Shown piece after piece: positions 19,028 to 27,700 of a stretch of 64,000 nucleotides of DNA; within the stretch, counting starts at the first letter, position 1, and every line of letters starts with the position of its first letter. The DNA comes from JAKAFX01 sp049965715 (GTDB lineage: Archaea; Thermoplasmatota; Thermoplasmata; Thermoplasmatales; Thermoplasmataceae), in contig JBMFWA010000001.1 in assembly GCA_049965715.1 (NCBI GenBank), positions 1-64,000 on the forward strand. The letters run 5' to 3'. A model generated the notes under the pieces. The model made no database searches. It had not been told where the DNA came from and saw nothing but the letters and a program-made list of their open reading frames with translations. Made by a program: the position numbers and the translations under genes.

Positions 19028-19777
19028 TCAGGCGGAACTGGAAGATATTTCATTTATTTTACTTGATACGAATTCTATTGTTCTCTTCTTTGAAATGTCA
19101 AAAGTGTAATCTATCGTATTAAAGTAGGCCTCAACAACTGCAGGATTCAGCGAAAGCCTGAATGCCGTGAGATCTATCGTCGGTTTTACAAGAGATCGGT
19201 ATTTCTTAATCGCTTTGGATATTGTATTTGCATAATCTCTGCAATCTGCGCCTTTTGAGCATACGGTCACAGCATAAACTGGAGGCATGTGAAACAATCT
19301 TGAAAATTCGTGGCCGATGTCAAGAAGAATTCTGATTCCAGGTTTGTAAGCCTTGAGAGCCTCATCTCCTATAACGAGCGCATATTCTTCTTCCTCCAGC
19401 AGTTCCTCCGCATACGTTTTATCTGATACGTGGAATTCGGCCCTTATGCCCATTTTTTTCAAAACCTCCCTTGCGTAAAACAGTGTGGTTTCAGTGTGTG
19501 CAGTTACAGCAATGTGAATATTATCCCTCAGATCTTCCTCCCTTGAAACAAGAATTGTGGAGATGGTGGCAGATTTAGAACTGATAGTAGCGGCCTCCAT
19601 CAGCGTCAGTCGATCAGAATGCTGCAAGTAAGAAACCAGCGAAACCATCCCTCCGTGAAGAGCACCGGAAAGGACTTTTGAAAGTATATCGCGCGGGCTG
19701 TATCTCATGAAGGAGTATCGATCGTTCAGAGCAAGGTAAAACGGATCGCTGTGGGCAAAATTGATAATTCCAAACAA
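19028..19777 (-). CDS. MqnA/MqnD family protein (futalosine-pathway menaquinone synthesis)
   Basis: Resembles MqnA, chorismate dehydratase, which starts the futalosine route to menaquinone. The 249-residue protein has the periplasmic-binding-like fold pattern of this family: GGMVSLVSYLQHS (about 42-54), then ISSKSATISTILVSRE, and further down EYALVIGDEAL with LLDIGHEFSRLFHMPPVYAV. Thermoplasmatales contain menaquinone-type quinones, so the role fits; however MqnA and MqnD are similar in outline and I cannot separate them safely. It follows tdh by seven bases and is probably co-transcribed with it. Confidence 0.72.
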   Translation of the reverse strand: MFGIINFAHSDPFYLALNDRYSFMRYSPRDILSKVLSGALHGGMVSLVSYLQHSDRLTLMEAATISSKSATISTILVSREEDLRDNIHIAVTAHTETTLFYAREVLKKMGIRAEFHVSDKTYAEELLEEEEYALVIGDEALKAYKPGIRILLDIGHEFSRLFHMPPVYAVTVCSKGADCRDYANTISKAIKKYRSLVKPTIDLTAFRLSLNPAVVEAYFNTIDYTFDISKKRTIEFVSSKINEISSSSA

Positions 19778-19784
19778 ATGGGAT

Positions 19785-20750
19785 TCACGCCCGATTTTTT
19801 ATCTCAACTCTCTTGAGTTTTCTGAGATTGGTGATCATATCGTCAACCATTTTTTCCAAATCATATCTGAAGCTGAATCCCCAGTCTTTTGAAGCCTCGG
19901 AGTGATCTATAGTTTCAGGCCAGCTGTCTGCAATCGACTGCCTGAAATCAGGAGCATATTCCACAGCGAATTCAGGTATCCTATTCTGTATGGCCTTTTC
20001 AAGGTCCTTCGGCGTGAAACTGAACGCAGATATATTGTAATCAGTATGGTGGGTCAGTCTGGAAATATCGGCTTCATAAAGCTGTAAAAAGGCATTGATT
20101 GCGTCAGGCATGTACATCATTGGAAGCATCGAATCCTCCCGGAGGAAGCAAGTGTATTTCTTACCCTCAACTGCATAGTGAAACATTTCAACAGAATAAT
20201 CCGTGGTTCCTCCCCCCGGCATTGCAGAATAGCTTATGAGTCCAGGGAACCTTAATCCTCTCACGTCAAGCCCGAACCTGTGGAAATAATAATTGCCAAG
20301 TATCTCAGTAGCCACCTTTGTGACTCCGTACATCGTTCTGGGCTTTGTTACGGTATCCACGGGAACATTTCTCTTTGGGGTTTCTTTTCCGAAGACTCCG
20401 ATAGTGCTTGGAATCATTATCTTTGAAAGGTTTTTCTTCAACCCCGCTTCCAGAACATTATATGTGCCAATAAGATTTATCTGAAAGGCTTTCTGGGGAT
20501 TTTTTTCACCGGTTGCCGAGAGAATGGCAGCAAGATGAAAGATCGAATCAACGTGGAATTCGTCAATCGCATGAACGATAGAATCTCCATTGGAAACATC
20601 AATACGAGAACTCCTGAATCTGCTCAGATCAGGTGGAGCAGGAATCACGTCCGATATGATGACGTTCTCCGTCCCATACCTTCTCTCAAGTTCGGGTATC
20701 AACTCCCTGCCAACCTGTCCGTATGCACCTGTAACAAGTATTGTGCCCAT
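19785..20750 (-). CDS. tdh: L-threonine 3-dehydrogenase, epimerase-like type
   Basis: Oxidises L-threonine with NAD to 2-amino-3-ketobutyrate. A short-chain dehydrogenase/epimerase-fold protein of 321 residues: Rossmann GAYGQVGREL at 8-17, the STIGVFG region and catalytic YGVTK around 142. It closely resembles the Thermoplasma threonine dehydrogenases of the UDP-galactose-4-epimerase-like class, unlike the zinc medium-chain TDH of Pyrococcus. Divergently transcribed from kbl, whose product takes the next step, so both are probably controlled from the shared 148-bp region. Confidence 0.9.
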   Translation of the reverse strand: MGTILVTGAYGQVGRELIPELERRYGTENVIISDVIPAPPDLSRFRSSRIDVSNGDSIVHAIDEFHVDSIFHLAAILSATGEKNPQKAFQINLIGTYNVLEAGLKKNLSKIMIPSTIGVFGKETPKRNVPVDTVTKPRTMYGVTKVATEILGNYYFHRFGLDVRGLRFPGLISYSAMPGGGTTDYSVEMFHYAVEGKKYTCFLREDSMLPMMYMPDAINAFLQLYEADISRLTHHTDYNISAFSFTPKDLEKAIQNRIPEFAVEYAPDFRQSIADSWPETIDHSEASKDWGFSFRYDLEKMVDDMITNLRKLKRVEIKNRA

Positions 20751-20898
20751 CGGTACTAAATCCTATCTAGGCTATTAAACATTAATTCAGATTTTTTGCA
20801 TTTTTGGAGTGGTCGCATCCTCCTAAAAAAAGACTACCGTCAATAAATGCCTCCTTTGAGCGATAATGGTTTTATATCATTTGTCAGTAATGGTAAAC
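20751..20898. promoter_or_regulatory. Divergent tdh/kbl promoter region
   Basis: Two TATA boxes face away from each other. For kbl, TTTATATC at 20871-20878 is 25 bases before the ATG at 20899. For tdh, reverse-strand GTTTAATAGC is centred about 25 bases before the ATG at 20750. Both imply leaderless mRNAs. Enzymes for consecutive steps of threonine breakdown leave from this one region. Confidence 0.55.
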
Positions 20899-22086
20899 AT
20901 GACTCAAAGAACTGCATGGGTAAAAGATGAAATAAAAAATTTGCGCGAAACCGGAAGATATGTTCCAATCAGGACTCTGGAGTCGCCGCAGGGAGCCAGG
21001 ATAATTATTGCTGGCAAGGAATACATAAACATGTGCTCCAACAATTACCTTGGACTTGCCAATCATCCTGAAGTAAAAAAGGCCACCATCGATGCCGTTG
21101 AAAAATTCGGCGTTGGAGCAGGTGCTGTCAGGTCGATTGCAGGCACAAATTCTCTTCACATCAGGCTTGAAGAAAAAGTTGCTGCATTCAAGCACATGGA
21201 ATCATCACTTGTGTACCAGGGCGGGCTTCTCGCCAATCTCGGAACCATTCCGGTACTTGTTGGGAAAGACGATATTGTCTTCAGTGAGGAATTAAATCAT
21301 GCAAGCATCATTGACGGTGTTAGACTAAGTTCAGCAACCAGGATAGTTTACAAGCATCTCGACACTGAAGATCTCCGGGCCAAGCTTAAAAATCAAAGAA
21401 AGGACGGTAAAAAGGCGCTGATCATCACAGACGGGGTTTTCAGCATGGATGGAGATATTGCCCCCCTTGACAGGATCACCGAACTTGGAGAGGAATTCGA
21501 TGCAATGGTTTATGTGGATGATGCCCACGGGGAAGGCGTACTGGGAAAGAACGGCAGGGGAATTGTGGATCATTTTGGCCTTGCGGGAAGGGTCGATATA
21601 GAGATGGGCACATTTTCAAAAGCCATGGGAACCATGGGCGGATTTGTTGCAGGATCGAAGGACCTTATAGATTATACAAAGCAGAGATCAAGACCATTCC
21701 TGTTCAGTAGTGCATTAAACCCAGGTGATACCGCCTCTGTACTTAAATCAATAGAGATAATGGAAAGGGACGACACACTTTTGAAGAAATTATGGGACAA
21801 CTCAAAACTGCTGAAAGATTCCCTGAGCAAAATAGGGTACAACATAGGATCAAGCAAGACACCCATAACCCCGGTGATAGTGGGTGATGAAAAGAAAACA
21901 CTTGACCTGAGTAACGAACTGTTCAGTAAGTATTCAATTTTTGCATCTCCCATAGTATTTCCCACTGTGGCCAAGGGAATGGCAAGAATCAGGTTGATGC
22001 CCTCTGCGCTTCATTCGGCCAATGATATTGGTGTGACTGTCGACGCCTTTGAGAAGGCCGGTAAAGCTCTGAGAATAATTCAGTAA
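20899..22086 (+). CDS. kbl: Glycine C-acetyltransferase (2-amino-3-ketobutyrate CoA ligase)
   Basis: Splits 2-amino-3-ketobutyrate with CoA into glycine and acetyl-CoA, completing threonine degradation. PLP-dependent alpha-oxoamine synthase; the Schiff-base lysine lies at residue 241 in TFSKAMGTMGG, with the DDAHGEGVLG segment upstream and SSALNPGD downstream. I use the ATG at 20899 (395 residues) since the TATA box sits 25 bases before it; in-frame ATGs at 20866 and 20890 are also possible. The tdh neighbour supports this activity over other family members such as BioF. Confidence 0.9.
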   Translation: MTQRTAWVKDEIKNLRETGRYVPIRTLESPQGARIIIAGKEYINMCSNNYLGLANHPEVKKATIDAVEKFGVGAGAVRSIAGTNSLHIRLEEKVAAFKHMESSLVYQGGLLANLGTIPVLVGKDDIVFSEELNHASIIDGVRLSSATRIVYKHLDTEDLRAKLKNQRKDGKKALIITDGVFSMDGDIAPLDRITELGEEFDAMVYVDDAHGEGVLGKNGRGIVDHFGLAGRVDIEMGTFSKAMGTMGGFVAGSKDLIDYTKQRSRPFLFSSALNPGDTASVLKSIEIMERDDTLLKKLWDNSKLLKDSLSKIGYNIGSSKTPITPVIVGDEKKTLDLSNELFSKYSIFASPIVFPTVAKGMARIRLMPSALHSANDIGVTVDAFEKAGKALRIIQ

Positions 22087-22126
22087 AAGGGCTGTAATAT
22101 TGATAGCTCCACCCAATAATGGGGAA

Positions 22127-22786
22127 ATGGTCTACTCATTCAGAGAATATCAGCGAACCGAAGGGGAAGTGATATCGCGGCCGAACAGATTTGTGGTGAA
22201 CCTGAAAACAGAAGCGGGAGAAAGAACCTGCCATCTTCATGACCCCGGAAGGCTGAAGGAACTGATTTATAAGGGAAATCGCGTATTGATCAGGGATATT
22301 GCCGGCATGAAGACGGACTGCTCCATACTTGCTGCAAAATCTGAGAAAATCTGGATACCCCTTGATTCAAGAATTCACAACAGGATTGCCTCAAGGTTCA
22401 TATCCGGGCCGGTGAAGCCAGAGGTGCAGGTGGGAAGGAAAAGACTTGATTTTCTTTCCGGCAACGAATATATCGAGGTTAAGGGCTGCACACTGAAAAC
22501 AGGTGAAGCAGCCATGTTTCCGGACGCCCCTACAAAGAGAGGAACAGAACATCTTAAGACGCTCGTTTCCCTGTTGAAGGAGGGGTATAATGCATCAGTC
22601 ATCATCCTTGTGCTGCGAAATGATGTTGAATGTTTCTATCCCAACTATAGCACGGACAGGGACTTTTCCGAAGCTTTTTTTGAAGCCGATAAATGGGGAG
22701 TTTCAATCAGAATTTTCACATTTTCCTTTGACGGAACTGAAATTCGCTATGAGAAAGAGATAGGTATATGTGATCATCATAATTGA
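22127..22786 (+). CDS. sfsA: SfsA family DNA/RNA-binding nuclease-like protein
   Basis: Homologue of sugar fermentation stimulation protein A; family members have an OB-like N-terminal domain and a PD-(D/E)XK-like core. Visible here are the RPNRFVVNL start, HLHDPGRLKEL (about 38-48), DFLSGNEYIEVKGCTL (the acidic core, about 108-123) and MFPDAPTKRGTEHL, which are characteristic. The function in archaea is not established. I choose the ATG at 22127 (219 residues) over a TTG at 22100, as GGGGA and a TATA-like TAATATTGA precede it properly. Six bases before nth, so likely an operon. Confidence 0.88.
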   Translation: MVYSFREYQRTEGEVISRPNRFVVNLKTEAGERTCHLHDPGRLKELIYKGNRVLIRDIAGMKTDCSILAAKSEKIWIPLDSRIHNRIASRFISGPVKPEVQVGRKRLDFLSGNEYIEVKGCTLKTGEAAMFPDAPTKRGTEHLKTLVSLLKEGYNASVIILVLRNDVECFYPNYSTDRDFSEAFFEADKWGVSIRIFTFSFDGTEIRYEKEIGICDHHN

Positions 22787-22792
22787 GGTCTG

Positions 22793-23449
22793 ATGAATAA
22801 AAAATATGCCGGATCAATAATCCGGGCGGTGTTTGAAGGAATAAAGAGCCAGAGTCCTCCACATCATTTTGAATTTAACGATCCTTTCTGGGTTTTAATC
22901 ACTACAATACTCTCTCACAGAACAAAGGACGAGGTTACAGATGCAGCTTCAAGGGCGCTATACAGTAGATATGGAACCATGGAGGAACTCTCCAGAGCAA
23001 AAGAGGAAGATGTGCGGGTCCTGGTATCCAGGGTTGGTTTCAGTACTGTCAAAGCAAAGAGAGTCATAGATGCCGCAAAAATAATCAGGACTAAATTTGG
23101 TGGAAAGGTGCCTGACTCGATAGAAGAACTTATGACAATTCCCGGCGTGGGAAGGAAAACGGCAAACGTTGTTCTTGCAGATTCAATGGGCATACCGGCC
23201 ATAGCGGTGGATACGCATGTCCAGAGGATTTCCTACCGTATTGGATTGTCAAAATACAAGGACCCTGAAAAAACGGAGATGAGACTCAGGGAGATAGTGC
23301 CAAAAGATCTCTGGCTGGATTTCAACACCACCCTTGTGGAGTTTGGCAAAAAAATATGCAGACCGGTTGGACCGAGATGTGATATATGCAGGGTATCGGC
23401 CTATTGCGAATATTTTAAAAAAAATGGCAGAAGAGGGAAGTCTGCGTGA
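22793..23449 (+). CDS. nth: Endonuclease III
   Basis: DNA glycosylase/AP lyase that removes oxidised pyrimidines. The 218 residues contain the helix-hairpin-helix MTIPGVGRKTANVVL (about 117-131) with the catalytic lysine in GRKTAN, the catalytic aspartate in VDTHVQR, and a C-terminal 4Fe-4S motif C-x6-C-x2-C-x5-C (from CRPVGPRCDICRVSAYC). All catalytic residues are present. It directly follows sfsA. Confidence 0.94.
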   Translation: MNKKYAGSIIRAVFEGIKSQSPPHHFEFNDPFWVLITTILSHRTKDEVTDAASRALYSRYGTMEELSRAKEEDVRVLVSRVGFSTVKAKRVIDAAKIIRTKFGGKVPDSIEELMTIPGVGRKTANVVLADSMGIPAIAVDTHVQRISYRIGLSKYKDPEKTEMRLREIVPKDLWLDFNTTLVEFGKKICRPVGPRCDICRVSAYCEYFKKNGRRGKSA

Positions 23450-23518
23450 CACTCACTGGCATTTAACAGTGATAAATACAAAAAAGAAATATACCAATTA
23501 CTGTTTTTACTTCGTCCC

Positions 23519-23539
23519 CACAATATGATATATATTGTG
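23519..23539. promoter_or_regulatory. Inverted repeat over the ferredoxin/ggr promoter
   Basis: A perfect 8-bp inverted repeat with a 5-base spacer: CACAATAT, GATAT, ATATTGTG. The spacer and right arm form the TATA-like GATATATA, placed about 30 bases before the ferredoxin start at 23562. A protein bound here would block TBP, so it is a candidate operator; the regulator is not known. Confidence 0.45.
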
Positions 23540-23561
23540 ACATTCAGTATAGGGAAAAAGA

Positions 23562-23780
23562 GTGAAGGTTATGGAAGTAAAGGTAAAAAGTGAGATGGAC
23601 GTGGACAGAAGTCTTTGTAATTATTGCGGCGCTTGCGTAGGCATGTGTCCCACCGACGCAATTTTCATGGATGATACGGTGATTGAAATCCATGAAGACA
23701 AGTGCATAAAGTGTACTTTCTGTGTCATAGGCTGCCCAACGGGTGCTATATCTGCGGAGTGGTTCCATGCAAAATTATGA
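23562..23780 (+). CDS. 2[4Fe-4S] ferredoxin
   Basis: Small electron carrier with two complete cysteine motifs: CNYCGACVGMCP (about 19-30) and CIKCTFCVIGCP (about 48-59), in 72 residues. The gene overlaps the geranylgeranyl reductase gene by 14 bases, which suggests that this ferredoxin is the reductase's own electron donor; such pairs are known in other archaea. The frame opens with a GTG; an ATG four codons later may be the true start. A palindrome covers the promoter. Confidence 0.9.
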   Translation: MKVMEVKVKSEMDVDRSLCNYCGACVGMCPTDAIFMDDTVIEIHEDKCIKCTFCVIGCPTGAISAEWFHAKL

Positions 23781-24957
23781 TGTTCTCGTAGTTGGTGCTG
23801 GACCGGGCGGCAGCTCCGCTGCAAGATTTTCGGCAAAGGCCGGACTGAAGACTCTGATGATTGAAAAGAGACCAGATATCGGTTCTCCGGTAAGGTGCGG
23901 TGAAGGCCTTTCTAGAGCATGGATGAGTGAAGGGGAGATCAGTCCGAACTCACACTGGATTGCAGATGAGGTAAAAGGAGCAAGGATCTATGGTCCGTCA
24001 GAAAAGAGACCTATAATACTGGAAGCAGAAAATGCTGGAAATGAAGTGGGGTTTGTCGTAGAGAGGGATAAATTCGACAAGGATATGGCAGCCCTTGCTG
24101 CGAGTGAAGGCGCAGATGTATGGGTCAAGTCCCCGGCGCTTTCAGTTGTAAAGGAAAACGGCAAAGTAGTTGGCGCCAAGGTTAGGCACAATGGCGTCAT
24201 GGAGGAAGTAAGGGCAAAGATGGTCATTGCAGCAGACGGATTTGAAAGCGAATTTGGACGGTGGGCGGGCCTCAAGTCAATAATACTGGCAAAGAATGAC
24301 ATAATTTCCTGCGTTGAATACAAGATGATCAATGTCGATTCTGACGCTGATTATACAGATTTCTATCTTGGAACCATAGCGCCGGCAGGTTACCTGTGGG
24401 TGTTTCCAAAGGGCGACAGGCAGGCCAACGTCGGAATTGGTATCACAATTACCGCCCTTCATGACAGGTTTGAGGTACGGAACTACCTTGACTCATGGAT
24501 TAAGAAGCATCCAGGTTATGCGAAGGGAAAGACAATACAGTACATTACCGGAGGAGTTTCTGTCTCAAAGGTCAAAGACAGGATCACACTTCCCGGGCTT
24601 TTGCTGGTTGGGGATGCTGCGAGGCTGATAGATCCAATAACGGGAGGGGGAATCGCCAACTCCTACATTTCAGGAAAATACGCAGCCAGAGTGGCCAAAG
24701 AAGCCATAGAGAATGAGGATTACTCGCAGGAAATGATGAACAAATATGAAAAAATGGTGAAGGACAAATTCCAGAGAAAGCACCTGAGGAACTGGATAGC
24801 CAAGGAAAAACTGGGACAGCTTTCAGACGATCAACTGGACAGGCTCATTGACATACTATCTGAAGTGAAAATAAACGACATATCTGTAGAAGAGCTGCTG
24901 AAGGTGGTTCAGGAGAAGGACCCGGGCATGGTGAAGGAACTAGAGGATTTCATCTAA
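23767..24957 (+). CDS. ggr: Digeranylgeranylglycerophospholipid reductase
   Basis: FAD-dependent reductase that saturates the geranylgeranyl chains of archaeal ether lipids. The N-terminal Rossmann motif VVGAGPGGSSAARFSAKAG is at about residues 6-24, the RCGEGLSR loop follows, and the second FAD site LLVGDAARLIDPITGGG is at about 278-294. The 396-residue length matches the T. acidophilum enzyme of known structure. I start at the ATG at 23767 behind GGAGTGG instead of an upstream ATG at 23743, which only adds eight poorly matching residues. Coupled to ferredoxin, convergent with SRP54 with a four-base overlap. Confidence 0.94.
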   Translation: MQNYDVLVVGAGPGGSSAARFSAKAGLKTLMIEKRPDIGSPVRCGEGLSRAWMSEGEISPNSHWIADEVKGARIYGPSEKRPIILEAENAGNEVGFVVERDKFDKDMAALAASEGADVWVKSPALSVVKENGKVVGAKVRHNGVMEEVRAKMVIAADGFESEFGRWAGLKSIILAKNDIISCVEYKMINVDSDADYTDFYLGTIAPAGYLWVFPKGDRQANVGIGITITALHDRFEVRNYLDSWIKKHPGYAKGKTIQYITGGVSVSKVKDRITLPGLLLVGDAARLIDPITGGGIANSYISGKYAARVAKEAIENEDYSQEMMNKYEKMVKDKFQRKHLRNWIAKEKLGQLSDDQLDRLIDILSEVKINDISVEELLKVVQEKDPGMVKELEDFI

Positions 24958-26333
24958 TTTTTGGAACCCTCTTCAAGCACATTTTCAAGACCAAAGTTTC
25001 CGGCCTTCATCTGGGCTTTCAACATTTTTTTGAAGCCTCTGTTTCCGTGGAAGGCCTTGAGATTTTTCTTCATCCCCTTGTATTCTTTCAACAGTGCACG
25101 GACATCCGCCTCGCTCTTTCCGGAGCCTCTGGCTACTCTCTCTATCCGGCTCGCATTTATCAGTTCAGGATCCTCCAGTTCCCTGTCTGTCATGGAGTCA
25201 AGGATAACCCTGTAGTTCTTCAGCTTTGACTCAGCGGACTCTATGGCATTCTCGTCTATTTTAGCGGCACCGGGAAGCTTGGCTACGGGGAGAGAATTAA
25301 AGATCTTGCCCATTATTCCCGGCTGCGAGAACTTTTCCCATACATCATACATATCCTTGAGGTTAAACTTGCCGCTCATGAGTTTAGTTACGGATTTTTC
25401 TGCCTCCTCAGGGGTAATCTCAAGATCCTGAACAGTCTCCATTAAGGATTCAAGGTCGCCAAGCCCGAGAAGCCTTGAGAGAAACTTCTTGGGATTGAAG
25501 ATTTCAAAGTCATCCAGATGCTCTCCGGTTCCGATGAAATAAACCGGTTTGTTAACCTGTGAGACAGCGCTGAGCGCTCCTCCTGCCTTACCGGTCCCGT
25601 CCATTTTTGTGATTATAATGCCTGTGAGATTCACAGACTGATCCATTGCCAGGGCCTGTGGTCCAGCCTGTTGACCAACCGTTGCGTCTATGACAAGGAG
25701 CCTCTCATCTGGCCTGGCTATTTCGTTAATCTTCCTTATCTCATCAATGAGTTCCTTATCCAGGGAGTCCCTGCCGCTGGTGTCGATTATCTTTACTTGT
25801 ATCTTCTCCAGATTTTCAAGGCCCTCCTTCACTATCTTGTAGGGATTGGTCTCCTTTTCGATTCCGAAGAATGAAATATTCAGGGAAGCTGCGATCTGTT
25901 TAAGCTGGTGATATGCTGCAGGCCTGTGAACGTCTGCGGCTATAACCCCAACACTCAGTCCCTTCTTTGTGAAGAATTTGGCAAGTTTTCCTGCAGATGT
26001 CGTTTTACCCTGTCCATAAAGACCGACAAGCATGATTGTCTGAGGTACTATCTTTATTTTCGACTCTTCACCCAGTATCTTGAGCAGCTCTTCATAAATT
26101 ATTTTCACCATGTAATCCTGCTCAAGCATGCCGGCTGGAGGCTTCTCTTCGCTTGCTCTTTTCTCAAGGGTCCTGGTGAGTTCCAGTGCAAGCTTAACAT
26201 TAACGTCAGCTTTCAGTAGTATCCTCTGGATTTCCTTTACAACCTCCTTTATCGTATCCTTGTCAATGTAACTTGAACCGGTTATCTTTCTCAAAGTCTC
26301 CCTGAGGGAAGACCCAAAGCTGTCCAAAACCAT
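24954..26333 (-). CDS. srp54: Signal recognition particle protein SRP54
   Basis: GTPase of the signal recognition particle; binds signal peptides and 7S RNA and docks with FtsY. N domain (about 1-85), G domain with G1 GLYGQGKTTSAGKLAKFF at about 104, DVHRPAAYHQLKQ, DTSGRD and TKMDGTGKAGGALS, then the M domain from about residue 320. G1 reads GLYGQGKT where many archaea have GVQGSGKT. The M domain is less rich in methionine than usual. The ATG at 26333 (459 residues) is chosen over an in-frame start at 26396, since the family begins MVLDxFGxSLRxTL; a TATA box lies about 24 bases upstream. Confidence 0.95.
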   Translation of the reverse strand: MVLDSFGSSLRETLRKITGSSYIDKDTIKEVVKEIQRILLKADVNVKLALELTRTLEKRASEEKPPAGMLEQDYMVKIIYEELLKILGEESKIKIVPQTIMLVGLYGQGKTTSAGKLAKFFTKKGLSVGVIAADVHRPAAYHQLKQIAASLNISFFGIEKETNPYKIVKEGLENLEKIQVKIIDTSGRDSLDKELIDEIRKINEIARPDERLLVIDATVGQQAGPQALAMDQSVNLTGIIITKMDGTGKAGGALSAVSQVNKPVYFIGTGEHLDDFEIFNPKKFLSRLLGLGDLESLMETVQDLEITPEEAEKSVTKLMSGKFNLKDMYDVWEKFSQPGIMGKIFNSLPVAKLPGAAKIDENAIESAESKLKNYRVILDSMTDRELEDPELINASRIERVARGSGKSEADVRALLKEYKGMKKNLKAFHGNRGFKKMLKAQMKAGNFGLENVLEEGSKN

Positions 26334-26352
26334 TGAATCTTCAGTTAAAAAA

Positions 26353-26362
26353 ACTATATAAT
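26353..26362 (-). promoter_or_regulatory. TATA box of srp54
   Basis: Reverse-strand ATTATATAGT centred about 24 bases before the SRP54 ATG at 26333. Its position supports the chosen start. Confidence 0.5.
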
Positions 26363-26447
26363 GATGCTGATATGAATTGATCAAGGGGAACACCAAAGTA
26401 TAATTCTGTCTTCACTTTGGAACGCTCCTAAAGCTCTGGAAAATAAT

Positions 26448-26592
26448 ATGCCCTAATGCGGAGTGGAAACTCCAAAATGTACCTGGCTCTGTCAAAATTG
26501 TGGTAAATCACCGTGTGGTGGTCATCGCGTATTGTGCAAAGTGTGGTACCAAGATAGCAGACGACTTAGAATTTTGCCCAAAATGCAGGTAA
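26448..26592 (+). pseudogene. Frame-broken zinc-ribbon protein remnant
   Basis: No single reading frame covers this stretch, yet pieces of a cysteine-rich protein appear in successive frames. One frame gives CPN at 26449, another gives ETPKCTWLCQNCGKSPCGGH (26464-26523) and a third gives YCAKCGTKIADDLEFCPKCR followed by a stop at 26590-26592. Together these would make a double zinc-ribbon protein of about 47 residues, common in archaea, with two frameshifts. The alternative is chance, but the density of CxxC motifs in coding order makes that less likely. It lies next to the orphan methylase. Confidence 0.4.
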
Positions 26593-26630
26593 TATATATG
26601 ATTGAAACCCCCTGTAACTCAAGTCCAAGC

Positions 26631-26663
26631 CTTCAGTCAACTGGAAAAGCCAACTGACTGAAG
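26631..26663 (+). repeat. Hairpin containing TGACTGAA arms
   Basis: CTTCAGTCA (26631-26639) pairs with TGACTGAAG (26655-26663); a second short stem TGG/CCA encloses an AAAAG loop, with a two-base mismatch between the stems. The arm motif TGACTGAA occurs a third time at 26704-26711, running into the methylase start codon. Confidence 0.5.
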
Positions 26664-26710
26664 AAAAGGAAGACTTAAATGCATCTCAGGAATCTTAAGG
26701 AACTGACTGA

Positions 26711-27646
26711 ATGGCTCTTTTAAGACTCATAAAATATCCTGGTGCAAAGAATGTTCTGATTCCTGAAATTTACAGGGTCTTCAGATTGTCCGGTTTGAGG
26801 ATGATGGTTGATGTCTTTGGCGGATCCGGGTCGGTCTCTCTCAACGTCAAGGCAGAAACGAACGTGTATAATGATTATGAAATTGAACTTGCGGAGATGT
26901 TCAGGGCTATTCAGGAGAAACCCGATGAGACCAGGAAACTACTATCCCAGATTTTGCGTTATCTTCAACAGCCTCACGCATCAGCAGGAAAGAGGCAGTC
27001 AACAGGACAAGGCTCAGGAAATCAAAGTAACAGGCGTCTCATTGAACACATAGAGGGATGGGAGTCCCATCGGCAGTCCATTCCGAATGTTGTGCACAAG
27101 TCCATAGACCTGAAGGTTGGGTTGCCTACAATCGAAGAAAGATCTGTATTCACAATTTACAAATTCAGTTCAAGCTTTGGAGGAATGGGAAAAACCTATG
27201 CAACCACAAGAGAAAAATCCGTTCAGCGGTTTATAAGTAAAACACTGGAGAACTTTGCGGCAATAGAAAATAGGGTCAGAAGATGGAAAATTGAAAACAT
27301 GGACTTCAGGGATTTAATGAAAAAGTATGACAGCCCGGAAGCATTCTTCTATCTTGATCCTCCATATGTTGGAAAACAATGGTATAATTATAATTTTACC
27401 AAGGCTGACTTCGAAGATGTAAAATCTGTAATAGGCGGGCTGAAGGGGAAATTTCTAATGAATCTGAACCTTGACGTTGACTACTTCAGGGAGATATTTG
27501 GAAACCCCACATTTGTAAGATACTATCCGGATAACAACTCCAGATATGGCAGGGGAAACCGGTCAAGAGGGAGGGCATTTTACACAAATGTCGATCTTCT
27601 AACAAGCGTAAGAGCAAAGCGGACAGACATTAAGGGGAACTTATGA
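26711..27646 (+). CDS. D12-class DNA adenine-N6 methyltransferase (orphan)
   Basis: Transfers a methyl group from S-adenosylmethionine to adenine in DNA. D12/alpha-class order: motif X-like LIKYPGAKNVLIPEI (about 6-20), motif I FGGSGS at 36-41 and the catalytic motif IV DPPY at 216-219. The recognition region in between (about 70-200) has the usual YKFSSSFGGMGKTYA. At 311 residues it is the typical size. No restriction endonuclease gene is adjacent. The surrounding broken genes and the lone position suggest transfer. Target sequence unknown; GATC is common in the family but cannot be assumed. Confidence 0.87.
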   Translation: MALLRLIKYPGAKNVLIPEIYRVFRLSGLRMMVDVFGGSGSVSLNVKAETNVYNDYEIELAEMFRAIQEKPDETRKLLSQILRYLQQPHASAGKRQSTGQGSGNQSNRRLIEHIEGWESHRQSIPNVVHKSIDLKVGLPTIEERSVFTIYKFSSSFGGMGKTYATTREKSVQRFISKTLENFAAIENRVRRWKIENMDFRDLMKKYDSPEAFFYLDPPYVGKQWYNYNFTKADFEDVKSVIGGLKGKFLMNLNLDVDYFREIFGNPTFVRYYPDNNSRYGRGNRSRGRAFYTNVDLLTSVRAKRTDIKGNL

Positions 27647-27700
27647 CACATAAAGACGCATGATCTCATCCCATGACTGTAACGGAACATTAGAGAGAAA

